A DNA stretch of 9,149 nt from JBEAUL01 sp041161475 (GCA_041161475.1 JBEAUL010000060.1:1-9149); one strand, 5' to 3'. Numbered from the stretch's first letter, positions 1-7,411 are shown. The notes: generated by a model from the sequence alone, not told the origin. Translations and numbers: made by a program.

Positions 1-2
1 TC

Positions 3-1934
3 ATGCGCTCTTTATATCAAGATCCGACCTTACACCCCAATTGGTTTCCCATTTTAAGCGTCTATGCAAAACATGATATTACTTTCTTTAGATGTCTAGT
101 CGAAGAAAAACATTCTATTTTATATGCTTTTATTGAAAAAGAAGACCCATCGTTTATGCGTAACCCTTCTTTTTCTTTGATCCAAGCCTGTCGTGATACC
201 TTTGGGCATCACTATCTTGATTACAAGAGCGACACGGTATGGTCGGCACTGAATGAACACTTCACCGCTGAGCAAATTTTTCAAATATTCATCGATGAGC
301 AAGCCAGATCTCCCTTATCGCCCATATCACTCAACCATTTATTGGATATCTTAGTCCTAAGAAAAGTAAGCTTATTACCTATTTTTGAGTATTTGACTAA
401 CTACTTAGGTATCGATGCTTATGAAAGTATCTTTTCAAAAACAACTCTTATCAATCAGTTACCAAATACGATACAAGATTTTCTGGCTGAAAATTATGTA
501 AAAAACATCGCCGACGATCCGAATAACACCAGTAATCTGTATACGCTATCAAAAAAATTGGATAAACACACCCAGAAAGAAGAACTGCTGGGTGTAAAAA
601 AGATTTTTAAAACCTATATACAAGCAGAAGAAGAGCGATATAAAAAAGTCTCTGAAGCGCTATTGCTCGATCTTATGAATGAAGAAGAAAAGGCGCAACA
701 AAAAGCTTTAAAGAAAAAAAACAGAAAAAAAGGAGCGAAAAAGAAGACTGCTGACGCCATTGTTGCCGTACCTGAATCACCCCCTGAACTGCCCTCTCTT
801 GATAACGATCTATTGGAAAAAATGGAAGAACCACTTGAAGTTGAGTCACCCGTTGTTGTTGAAGAAATACCTCTTGCTGTCTCAGATACCATCGTGGCAT
901 CCCTAGAGCCCGAGAACATCGTCATAGAACCAGAGGAAGAAAAGGAACAGAAAGACGAAGCAGTCGCCTCAGACAAGGTGTCACTGCCACTGTCCACCTT
1001 AAAAAAATCGATGCATTTCACTTATAATCCAGATGCGACACCTTGGCAAGCCATAGAACCGCCAAATTTATCGCCTCCATTAAAAACCAAGCACCCCATC
1101 GGCGGTATTTTAAATCAGTTTCATCGTATTTATGCAAACATCTATAAGCGCAAAAAACAAGTACCTACATTTACCTGTTACGGCAGTTCAGCTCGAATAT
1201 TATTCGAGCATCGTTTTTCTCGTGATACTTTAACTGAACAGGTACATGATATTGACTTATATTTACATTTCGCGCATCCCGTGTCTGATGCCGACATTAA
1301 CCATTGGTCTGATAAGTTAACCTCCTCTGGCGCAACCGACCTTGTTTACATAGATGGTCGTACAACAGGGGGCACTTACGTACAAATTCGCTTTCATTTT
1401 GAGCAAACTTTGATTGATTTAACTTTGTCAAGCCAAGCATTACAAAAAGTATTTGACTTACCAACGATTACATTTAGCCTGAAGCAAGATCCTATTGCCT
1501 ATTTTTGTATTCCTCCGCTCTTTTATAATAAAAAAAATCAGCTCCAAAAAGTGATTTCGTTTAGTCCATTGTTTTCTTATGAAAGCTTACTAGATCCGAC
1601 TGTTTTGAGTTTTATTTGGAAGCAAGTGGCTTGTCTACGGGCAGCCAAATATACCTACGATAAATCAACGCTCTATGAGATGACCGATTTACAAGATATC
1701 TTACTGAGCCAACCCCATATCATCCACGAATCGATAGCGCTCTTTTTTAATAAATATTTTTACAAAAATCCCGATTTTTTCTTTCATCAGTTTCATCAAG
1801 ATCCGATACAAATAGCAACCCTGAATCCTTATTTACTCCTGGCTGTGTTACAAGGGCACGTGATGATGCCTCCAGTACCCTTAATACCTGTTCCTAATAA
1901 CGATCATGTAATCAGGCGAGGTTTATACCAGTGA
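3..1934 (+). CDS. Large accessory protein with a putative poly(A)-polymerase-type nucleotidyltransferase domain; start may lie outside the window
   Basis: The frame is open from the left edge to TGA at 1932-1934, giving 643 residues if the ATG at base 3 is used. Only two bases precede it, so no ribosome site can be seen and the gene may start further left. Residues 1-220 look helical and match nothing I recognise. Residues 227-248 are a Glu start then a dense Lys/Arg block. About 255-325 is a Pro/Glu/Val-rich, probably disordered linker. The C-terminal half has the signature of the polymerase-beta nucleotidyltransferase fold: Gly394-Ser-Ser, then Asp416-Ile-Asp418, then a third acidic residue Asp472 in LIDLTL. 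Asp531-Pro followed by CLRAAKYTYD (544-553) resembles the DP...LRA...K segment of poly(A) polymerases and CCA enzymes. The substrate is unknown. No signal peptide or membrane segment is seen. A Dot/Icm-type effector is possible from the composition but is inference. The CDS is sure; the domain call is moderate. Confidence 0.8.
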   Translation: MRSLYQDPTLHPNWFPILSVYAKHDITFFRCLVEEKHSILYAFIEKEDPSFMRNPSFSLIQACRDTFGHHYLDYKSDTVWSALNEHFTAEQIFQIFIDEQARSPLSPISLNHLLDILVLRKVSLLPIFEYLTNYLGIDAYESIFSKTTLINQLPNTIQDFLAENYVKNIADDPNNTSNLYTLSKKLDKHTQKEELLGVKKIFKTYIQAEEERYKKVSEALLLDLMNEEEKAQQKALKKKNRKKGAKKKTADAIVAVPESPPELPSLDNDLLEKMEEPLEVESPVVVEEIPLAVSDTIVASLEPENIVIEPEEEKEQKDEAVASDKVSLPLSTLKKSMHFTYNPDATPWQAIEPPNLSPPLKTKHPIGGILNQFHRIYANIYKRKKQVPTFTCYGSSARILFEHRFSRDTLTEQVHDIDLYLHFAHPVSDADINHWSDKLTSSGATDLVYIDGRTTGGTYVQIRFHFEQTLIDLTLSSQALQKVFDLPTITFSLKQDPIAYFCIPPLFYNKKNQLQKVISFSPLFSYESLLDPTVLSFIWKQVACLRAAKYTYDKSTLYEMTDLQDILLSQPHIIHESIALFFNKYFYKNPDFFFHQFHQDPIQIATLNPYLLLAVLQGHVMMPPVPLIPVPNNDHVIRRGLYQ

Positions 1935-2831
1935 CTCTGCTGCCAAGGTAATATGCGCATTCAGATAGTGTTGAAAGGCCGTGCCAACTTTGGGATGACG
2001 CAATCCATATGCAACAATTGCCTGCAAATACCCTAATTGATTGCCACAATCGTATCGCTTTCCTTTAATCGGGTAGGCATACAGCGCATCATGCTCTAGC
2101 ACTCGGGCCAAGCCATCGGTTAGCTGTATCTCGCCTTGTATGCCTTTGGGTAAGCTTTCTAGTGCCTTAAAAATATGAGGGGTGAGTACATATCGCCCTA
2201 ATACTGCCCAATTAGAAGGGGCATCTTTGGCCAGAGGCTTTTCAACAATTCGATTGATGGGCAGTAAATTTGGATAATCATGCACATTAGGCGCTAAGCC
2301 AACCATTCCATAATTCAAAGAATCAGACAAATGGATCGATTCAACGGCAATAATGCTGGCATGTGTCCTTTCAAAAGACTGCACCATATCAGTCAAACAA
2401 TGTGTTGAATCACCCACCTCACTGTCAATTAAATCATCTGCCAATAATACGGCAAAAGGTTCATCACCAATGACATGCTTTGCACAGAGTACAGCGTCTC
2501 CTAAGCCTAAGGGCTCAGCTTGACGAATATAAACACAAGAGATACCTTTTGGTAGGATATTTTTAACAATTTTGAGTAATTCATATTTTTTCTGTTCAGC
2601 CAAACGGCGCTCTAATTCAAAATGGCTATCGAAGTGATCTTCTATGGCGCGTTTAGAGCTACTGGTCACAAAAATTAATTCTTCTATTCCAGCAGCAATG
2701 GCTTCTTCTACTGCAAACTGAATCAGTGGCTTATCTACAATGGGCATCATTTCTTTTGGGTTGGCTTTGGTGGCTGGTAAAAACCGGGTACCCATACCGG
2801 CAACAGGAAAAAGTGCTTTACGTATACGCAT
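1923..2831 (-). CDS. galU: UTP--glucose-1-phosphate uridylyltransferase (UDP-glucose pyrophosphorylase)
   Basis: Makes UDP-glucose from UTP and glucose-1-phosphate in the cytoplasm, the precursor for lipopolysaccharide and other glucosylated polymers. The protein is 302 residues, the normal length for bacterial GalU. Visible motifs are the nucleotide-binding loop with GMGTR at 12-16 followed by KxNPKEMMP (22-30), QAEPLGLGDAV (104-114), LADD (130-133, metal-binding Asp), NYGMV (173-177), VEKP (196-199), GEIQLTD (233-239) and YDCGN (260-264). All are intact, so the enzyme is probably active. The ATG at 2831 opens directly onto the conserved N-terminus; an AAGGAG lies about 13 bases upstream, a slightly long spacing. 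It sits behind the terminator of rpsA, so it probably has its own promoter. Its stop overlaps the convergent gene at 3-1934 by 12 bases. Confidence 0.97.
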   Translation of the reverse strand: MRIRKALFPVAGMGTRFLPATKANPKEMMPIVDKPLIQFAVEEAIAAGIEELIFVTSSSKRAIEDHFDSHFELERRLAEQKKYELLKIVKNILPKGISCVYIRQAEPLGLGDAVLCAKHVIGDEPFAVLLADDLIDSEVGDSTHCLTDMVQSFERTHASIIAVESIHLSDSLNYGMVGLAPNVHDYPNLLPINRIVEKPLAKDAPSNWAVLGRYVLTPHIFKALESLPKGIQGEIQLTDGLARVLEHDALYAYPIKGKRYDCGNQLGYLQAIVAYGLRHPKVGTAFQHYLNAHITLAAESLV

Positions 2832-2862
2832 AAATCAAAAACCACTCCTTTTCGTAAACAAT

Positions 2863-2900
2863 AAAAAACCCCGGTAATATTTTCGTACTACCGGGGTTTT
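2863..2900 (-). terminator. Intrinsic terminator after rpsA
   Basis: A perfect inverted repeat of 12 bases (AAAACCCCGGTA at 2865-2876 and its complement at 2889-2900) encloses a 12-base loop. Read on the minus strand, the GC-rich stem is followed by a run of T (2868-2863), the classic rho-independent form. It begins about 27 bases after the rpsA stop. It separates rpsA from galU. Confidence 0.9.
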
Positions 2901-2916
2901 ATTATACGCTATTATA
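2901..2916 (-). promoter_or_regulatory. Two candidate -10 boxes for galU
   Basis: The minus strand carries two perfect TATAAT hexamers ten bases apart (2906-2901 and 2916-2911), just upstream of the rpsA terminator hairpin. No good -35 hexamer is visible; the best at a 17-base spacing is TAAACG, three of six matches. A transcript started from the nearer box would begin around 2893-2895, inside the first arm of the hairpin, and so would lack part of the stem. This is a motif-only call. Confidence 0.35.
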
Positions 2917-2926
2917 TGGAGATCGT

Positions 2927-4612
2927 TTATCTACGCGTATCCATTTTTTCTCTTAACAGATCGCCCAAGGTATTGCTGCTCATGGCTTCTGCGGAGCTAC
3001 GAGACAATTCACGAAGGGTATCTTGCTCTTCTTCTGTTTCTTTGGCTTTAACAGACAAAGTAATCATGCGAAGCTTGCGATCGTAACCCATGACTTTGGC
3101 TTCAAGCACATCACCTACATTGAGATGTTGGGTCATGTCTTCGGTACGTTCACGGGCAAATTCAGTTGCTTTCAAGTAACCTTCTACACCGTCAGCCAAT
3201 TCCAACACAGCGCCTTTTGCGTCAACAGAAGTAACCGTACCGCGAACAACACTGCCCTTAGGATATTCAGCCACATACGCTGCATAAGGGTCTTTATCTA
3301 ATTGTTTAATACCAAGAGAGATACGCTCACGCTCGGAGTCAACAACCAACACCACTGCTTCCACATCCATCCCTTTCTTATAATGACGAACGGCTTCTTC
3401 TCCGCTTTCATGCCAAGAAATATCTGACAAGTGAATTAGACCATCGATATTGCCATCTAAGCCGATAAACAAACCGAAATCGGTAATAGACTTAATTTTA
3501 CCGGAGACTTTATCGCCTTTATTGTACTGACCAGCGAAAGCTTCCCAAGGATTTTCTTTACACTGTTTTACTCCTAAGGAAATACGGCGTCTTTCTTCAT
3601 CGATATCCAACACCATGACTTCGACTTCGCTACCGAGTTGAACCACTTTATTTGGATGAATATTTTTGTTGGTCCAATCCATTTCGGAAACGTGTACCAA
3701 ACCTTCTACGCCATCTTCAATTTCAACAAAGCAACCATAATCTGTGATATTGGTCACTTTACCCATTAACTTAGCGCCTTCTGGATAACGACGGGTAATG
3801 TCTAACCACGGATCGTCGCCCAATTGCTTTAAGCCCAAGGAAACGCGATTACGCTCGCGATCGAATTTAAGGACTTTGACTTTAATTTCTTGGCCAACAG
3901 ACACCACTTCGCTTGGATGCTTGACACGACGCCAGGCCATGTCTGTGATGTGTAACAGACCATCGATGCCGCCCAAATCAACGAAAGCACCATAATCTGT
4001 TAAGTTTTTCACAACACCCATGGTTTCTTGTCCCTCTTGCAAGCTATTGAGGAACTCTTGTTGTTCTTTTGAGGCTTCACTGTCTTCTGCCATTGAGCGT
4101 CTGGACACCACCACGTTATTGCGTTTTGGATCGAGCTTAATCACTTTGAATTCAAGTTCTTTGCCTTCGATAGAAACCGGATCTTTCATGGTTTTAGAAT
4201 CGACCAGTGAACCGGGTAAAAAGGCGCGGATATTTTGAATTTCGACGGTAAAACCACCTTTGACTTTACCACTGACAAATCCGATAACAGAAATATCGTT
4301 TTCGTAGGCTTCGGAGAGTTTATCCCACGCTTCGAGGCGTTTTGCTTTGTCTCGAGATAAACGTGTTCTGCCTAAACCATCTTCCACAGCATCAAGTACA
4401 ACCCTGACTGTGTCTCCAACAGCAATTTTTTCTCCGGCGAATTGTTCAACAGGAACATCGCCTTCTGATTTAGAGTCTGCAGAGCTAATCGTGACATACT
4501 CATTGTTAATTCGAACCACGGTTCCTTCAACAACAGAACCCAAGTGGACATTAGATTTTTCGATAGACTGTTCAAACAGGTCAGCAAAGCTTTCGCTCAT
4601 CATACTCGACAT
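2927..4612 (-). CDS. rpsA: 30S ribosomal protein S1
   Basis: Binds mRNA on the 30S subunit and helps initiate translation, especially on messages with weak Shine-Dalgarno sites. The protein has 561 residues, against 557 in E. coli as I recall it, and aligns along its full length with all six S1 repeats (roughly 24-88, 106-172, 193-261, 278-348, 365-435, 452-521). The first two repeats are the divergent ribosome-binding pair. Typical blocks include NLTDYGAFVDLGG (203-215) and the repeated VSLGLKQL/ISLGVKQ ends of repeats. The tail carries NTLGDLLREKM in place of the E. coli ending. The family start aligns with Met5, but AGAGGA at 4628-4623 is 10 bases from the first ATG, which supports 4612 and a four-residue extension. 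It follows cmk by 92 bases, the common cmk-rpsA pairing. No ihfB follows; a terminator does. Confidence 0.98.
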   Translation of the reverse strand: MSSMMSESFADLFEQSIEKSNVHLGSVVEGTVVRINNEYVTISSADSKSEGDVPVEQFAGEKIAVGDTVRVVLDAVEDGLGRTRLSRDKAKRLEAWDKLSEAYENDISVIGFVSGKVKGGFTVEIQNIRAFLPGSLVDSKTMKDPVSIEGKELEFKVIKLDPKRNNVVVSRRSMAEDSEASKEQQEFLNSLQEGQETMGVVKNLTDYGAFVDLGGIDGLLHITDMAWRRVKHPSEVVSVGQEIKVKVLKFDRERNRVSLGLKQLGDDPWLDITRRYPEGAKLMGKVTNITDYGCFVEIEDGVEGLVHVSEMDWTNKNIHPNKVVQLGSEVEVMVLDIDEERRRISLGVKQCKENPWEAFAGQYNKGDKVSGKIKSITDFGLFIGLDGNIDGLIHLSDISWHESGEEAVRHYKKGMDVEAVVLVVDSERERISLGIKQLDKDPYAAYVAEYPKGSVVRGTVTSVDAKGAVLELADGVEGYLKATEFARERTEDMTQHLNVGDVLEAKVMGYDRKLRMITLSVKAKETEEEQDTLRELSRSSAEAMSSNTLGDLLREKMDTRR

Positions 4613-4704
4613 TACAATTCATTCCTCTCTCTATTGCGTTTAACGGCATTATTTTCCGACAGCAATAGGCCTAACTAAAAATAAAAAATTATGCACTACA
4701 GCAC
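4613..4704 (-). other. cmk-rpsA intergenic leader
   Basis: These 92 bases hold the rpsA leader: an AT-rich stretch at about 4675-4692 (TTTTTTATTTTT on the minus strand) and the AGAGGA ribosome site at 4628-4623. I see no clear terminator after cmk and no convincing -35/-10 pair, so rpsA is probably at least partly co-transcribed with cmk. S1 represses its own translation through its leader in E. coli; whether this leader folds similarly cannot be judged by eye. Confidence 0.4.
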
Positions 4705-5400
4705 TCAGCCTTGTTTATTGAGCTGATGTGCTGGTAAGCGCTGTTTTACGATATGCATGACTGCTGAAAAGACAGCCGAAATACTCATACCTGTGGTATC
4801 AATAATGACCGCGTCTTTAGCAGGGGATAAAGGGGCAGATGCACGATTTTTGTCTCGTTTATCGCGCTCCTCTATTTCGCGCAAAATCTGGTCCAGGGTA
4901 ACATTTTTTTCTGTGTCTTTCAACTGAATATATCGACGTTTTGCCCGCTCTGCCAAACTGGCTTCTAAGTACAGTTTGATTGGCGCATCTGGAAACACCA
5001 CTGTGCCCATATCACGCCCATCTGCTACTAAACCAGGTGGCTCTAAAAAATCTCTTTGGCGTTGCAGTAAAGCTGTCCTAACGCCTGGAAAAACGGCTAT
5101 TTTTGAAGCGGCATTGCCACACAGCTCTGTTCGCATTTCTTGAGTGACATCTTTTCCTGCCAGGCAAACCTGAAATTCATCAAAGACCACCGGCAAAGTG
5201 CTCGCCAAAGCAACCAATGCGGCTGGATCGTCCAGTTTTACTGATTTTTGCAGGGCAGCCAAAGCCAAAGCACGGTAAATGGCGCCACTGTCTAGAAAGT
5301 GCCAACCCAATTCACGTGCCAGCAATAAACTAATGGTGCCTTTGCCTGATCCACCGGGACCATCAACGGTGATAAGCGGGATAAAAGAATGGGTTGACAT
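4705..5400 (-). CDS. cmk: Cytidylate (CMP/dCMP) kinase
   Basis: Phosphorylates CMP and dCMP with ATP in the cytoplasm, feeding CTP and dCTP synthesis. From the ATG at 5400 the protein has 231 residues, near the usual 225-230. Motifs in this numbering are the P-loop GPGGSGKGT (14-22), the CMP-contacting DSGAIYR (37-43), DGRDMGTVVFPDA (127-139), the lid Arg-rich AKRR (153-156), and RDKRDKNRASAPL (179-191) near the end. All key family residues appear present. A TTG two codons earlier (5406) is in frame, but an AGG sits only two bases from it and nine bases from the ATG, so the ATG is preferred. It lies 62 bases after the cassette gene at 5463-6341 and precedes rpsA. A weak -10-like TACAAT at 5448-5443 has no matching -35. 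Confidence 0.97.
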   Translation of the reverse strand: MSTHSFIPLITVDGPGGSGKGTISLLLARELGWHFLDSGAIYRALALAALQKSVKLDDPAALVALASTLPVVFDEFQVCLAGKDVTQEMRTELCGNAASKIAVFPGVRTALLQRQRDFLEPPGLVADGRDMGTVVFPDAPIKLYLEASLAERAKRRYIQLKDTEKNVTLDQILREIEERDKRDKNRASAPLSPAKDAVIIDTTGMSISAVFSAVMHIVKQRLPAHQLNKQG

Positions 5401-5462
5401 ACACAAAGACCTATTGTTGTTTGTAAAACGATGTTAGGCCTTATTGTACAACAATTTACGGA

Positions 5463-6341
5463 TTAAGCATGCTTTTGTGCCAGCGCCTGCAAGGCGCTTT
5501 CTGTCGCCAACAAATGTTTCTTTTTTTCATGCAACTGTCTTATTTCGCTTAATATTTTGACCAATACACCTGCATCATTTAAACGCACACCGGTTATTTC
5601 GGGTACACTTGTGTCACTTTCTTCACCACCCGTCAAATAAAAAAAGACTTTGTCTCTGATTTTTTGCGCCAATGGATCGTCTCCGCATTTTAAGAAATGC
5701 TTTAATGCCAACCCAAAGCGATCAAAAGATTTTTCTGACATTTTTTTCTCTAGTAAGATTAAATGCCCCCCTTCAAAATGACCTACCTTATCGGTCTCGT
5801 CCAAACAATCTAAGCAAGCCAATCCTTCTTTAAAAAAGCCCAACTTAAAACATTGTTTGGTGAGTTTTAGTAAAACATCTCTATTGCCAATCGTATACAA
5901 ATGTTTTGCAGACTCTAAGATAAACCCAAAATGTCCGTGGGCCAATTCCTGGCTAATATCTTCCGATATTCCGTAATGATCTTCCGATTTTAATCCCTTT
6001 TTAATTGCAGAGACAATTTCAATAATACTTGGATCGAAGCGCAATACTTCAGACAAAAATCGATCTAACTTGTCTTTTTCTAGTACTTCATCGAAGGTCA
6101 AGGTGCAATGATTGCCCATATCTGTCATAAATAAACCATTTGGATTTGAAAAACCAAATTCAGCATGATATTCAAAATAATTTTGAAACACTTGGTAAAA
6201 CTCTGGTGTTAAGTTTAAACTGAGGGTCACTTTAGGGTGATGTAAATACAAATAAATTTCTAAAATACGACCATTGGTTGGTTCATTACAACAAAATTTT
6301 AAGGTATCCTTGTCTTCTGCTGTTTGCGTCCAACCTTTCAT
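5463..6341 (-). CDS. Unrecognised protein, full-length member of a local paralogous family
   Basis: This 292-residue protein is not one I recognise. An N-terminal alpha/beta-looking domain (about 1-115) carries the motif FMTDMGNHCTLTFDE at 71-85 and FDPSI at 102-106. A helical repeat-like segment follows (about 138-190; LYTIGNRD at 148-155, CFKLGFFKEG at 164-173, GHF at 187-189). A C-terminal part (about 205-292) ends in a probable coiled coil (259-289). The first 190 residues align without large gaps to the gene at 6747-7361, and 205-280 resembles the small gene at 6353-6706. It is rich in Cys and His in places but has no clear zinc site. No signal peptide or membrane helix is seen. A good AGAGGA lies seven bases before its ATG and overlaps the stop of the preceding gene. 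It is the last gene of a three-gene cassette; function unknown. Confidence 0.88.
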   Translation of the reverse strand: MKGWTQTAEDKDTLKFCCNEPTNGRILEIYLYLHHPKVTLSLNLTPEFYQVFQNYFEYHAEFGFSNPNGLFMTDMGNHCTLTFDEVLEKDKLDRFLSEVLRFDPSIIEIVSAIKKGLKSEDHYGISEDISQELAHGHFGFILESAKHLYTIGNRDVLLKLTKQCFKLGFFKEGLACLDCLDETDKVGHFEGGHLILLEKKMSEKSFDRFGLALKHFLKCGDDPLAQKIRDKVFFYLTGGEESDTSVPEITGVRLNDAGVLVKILSEIRQLHEKKKHLLATESALQALAQKHA

Positions 6342-6348
6342 GTCTATG

Positions 6349-6354
6349 TCCTCT
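6349..6354 (-). promoter_or_regulatory. Ribosome site overlapping the preceding stop codon
   Basis: AGAGGA at 6354-6349 shares bases with the TAG stop (6355-6353) of the middle cassette gene and lies seven bases before the ATG at 6341. This supports that start and suggests that the last two cassette genes are translationally coupled on one message. Confidence 0.7.
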
Positions 6355-6706
6355 ACCCTATTCTCGGTTTCTGCTTATCATCCTCTGATACCGTTTGCGC
6401 TTGCGAAGGCTCTGTATTTTTAAGCCCTATATTTTTATTCAGGGTATCAATGCGTTTTTGGGTAAAATCAATGTCTTTTTTTAGCTGGTAGACCATGCAA
6501 CCTAAATCTACCATTGAAGCAGCGTTACCTAAACTAATGGGGGACATGGATACATTATCTGGTAGATTAATAAACTTTTTAATCCTTTCAAAACAATGTT
6601 CATTAATTTTAGGATTATCAGTACCCGATTGCAGTAAATGACGAATTTCAAGCTCCATAAAAGCTTGTTTTTGTTGTTCGGGAGATTTTATCGGTATCTG
6701 TTCCAT
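6353..6706 (-). CDS. Small unrecognised protein resembling the C-terminal region of the downstream paralogue
   Basis: This 117-residue protein starts at an ATG with AGGG eight bases upstream, a strong ribosome site, so it is very likely translated. Residues 19-50 (LEIRHLLQSGTDNP...) resemble residues 211-240 of the protein at 5463-6341 (LALKHFLKCGDDP...). The match continues more weakly through the Ser-Pro-Ile-Ser segment near 55-58 into a probable coiled coil (66-93) that corresponds to the coiled coil of the larger protein. The tail is polar and probably disordered. It starts 40 bases after the stop of the gene at 6747-7361 and ends 11 bases before the next gene. It may be the detached C-terminal domain of the preceding gene, or a separate small partner protein. 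The frame differs from that of the upstream gene. Function unknown. Confidence 0.8.
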   Translation of the reverse strand: MEQIPIKSPEQQKQAFMELEIRHLLQSGTDNPKINEHCFERIKKFINLPDNVSMSPISLGNAASMVDLGCMVYQLKKDIDFTQKRIDTLNKNIGLKNTEPSQAQTVSEDDKQKPRIG

Positions 6707-6746
6707 GTTGTTTTCCCTGATATCATCCGTTTTATAGTGTACTCAC

Positions 6747-7361
6747 TTACTGTTGCAATACCACATCGTCTGCCAATTTTCGATAAATATTGGCTGCCCA
6801 AAAATGTCCCAGATGATCGTCATCTGGGATAAAGTTCAGCGCACTATTCCCTTCTCGAATCATCCCTTTTTCAAAACAAATTTTAGCCAAACGGTGTAAA
6901 GCATCTCGATGCCCTTCTCGATACAATCGCCTGGCAGTCGTTAAATTTGAAAAAAAGCTTTTTTGATCTAAATTTTGATATAAAATTTCATCAATTTCTT
7001 TTGCACCAAGATAATTGAGTGCCTTTTTTACATCGGGAGCGACTTCTTTGATCGATGGATCAAAGGACTGCAACATACTTAGATAGCGAACCAAGACATT
7101 ACGCCCAGTACCTTCGTCTACCGTTAACGAACAATGAAAACCAAGCGGTGTCATAAAAACCGCATTCGCTTGGGTTAAGCCAAAATCGGGATGGGCATGT
7201 AAATACTCATGCAATTCTTGGTAACTTTTTTCTGGCAATGTAATACAGATACTCAGCTGTCCTCGCATATGGTATGCAGCGAGTTCACTTATTTTTGCCT
7301 CTGAGGTATCGCATCGAAAGATCGCCAGTTCTCGACTTTTATCGTATAAAACCCAAGCCAT
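6747..7361 (-). CDS. Unrecognised protein, short member of the paralogous family, lacking the C-terminal region
   Basis: This 204-residue protein is paralogous to the one at 5463-6341 over almost its whole length. Shared features are a Trp near the start (3), the strand-like LSICITL (36-42), the motif FMTPLGFHCSLTVDE at 69-83, SFDPSIKEV at 99-107, LYREGHRD at 146-153, CFEKGMIREG at 162-171 and LGHF at 184-187. It stops about 17 residues after the shared GHF, where the paralogue goes on for about 100 more. The missing part seems to be encoded by the next gene (6353-6706). AGGA six bases before the ATG supports this start. It is the first cassette gene, 83 bases after ubiG, behind a palindrome with a perfect -10 hexamer. 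Function unknown; the helical segment may be a short TPR/Sel1-like pair, but that is only an impression. Confidence 0.87.
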   Translation of the reverse strand: MAWVLYDKSRELAIFRCDTSEAKISELAAYHMRGQLSICITLPEKSYQELHEYLHAHPDFGLTQANAVFMTPLGFHCSLTVDEGTGRNVLVRYLSMLQSFDPSIKEVAPDVKKALNYLGAKEIDEILYQNLDQKSFFSNLTTARRLYREGHRDALHRLAKICFEKGMIREGNSALNFIPDDDHLGHFWAANIYRKLADDVVLQQ

Positions 7362-7411
7362 TGTTTATCCTAGGTCAAGCTTAATTAGGAACAATATCTT
7401 AAAAAGTTAAT

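Noticed and set aside
730..735. AAGGAG inside the accessory gene as an internal ribosome site
   Set aside because: No ATG, GTG or TTG lies at a usable distance downstream in the frame of the gene, so an internal start is unlikely.
614..1021. Minus-strand open frame with many Ser residues
   Set aside because: It is the antisense of the Glu/Lys-rich linker of the gene at 3-1934; GAA/GAG codons read backwards give the Ser and Phe runs. It has no visible ribosome site or recognisable domain.
1783..1801. Tandem repeat TTTCATCA twice near the end of the accessory gene
   Set aside because: Only two short copies encoding Phe-His-Gln; it is too small to suggest a repeat element.
4347..4643. Plus-strand open frame of 98 residues over the rpsA 5' end
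   Set aside because: It is antisense to the well-conserved S1 N-terminal repeats and has Ser/Thr-rich shadow composition. The other plus-strand frames inside rpsA were dropped for the same reason.
5443..5455. Short inverted repeat ATTGT-ACA-ACAAT after the cassette as a terminator
   Set aside because: The stem is only five bases, AT-rich, with no T tract after it; it is too weak to call.
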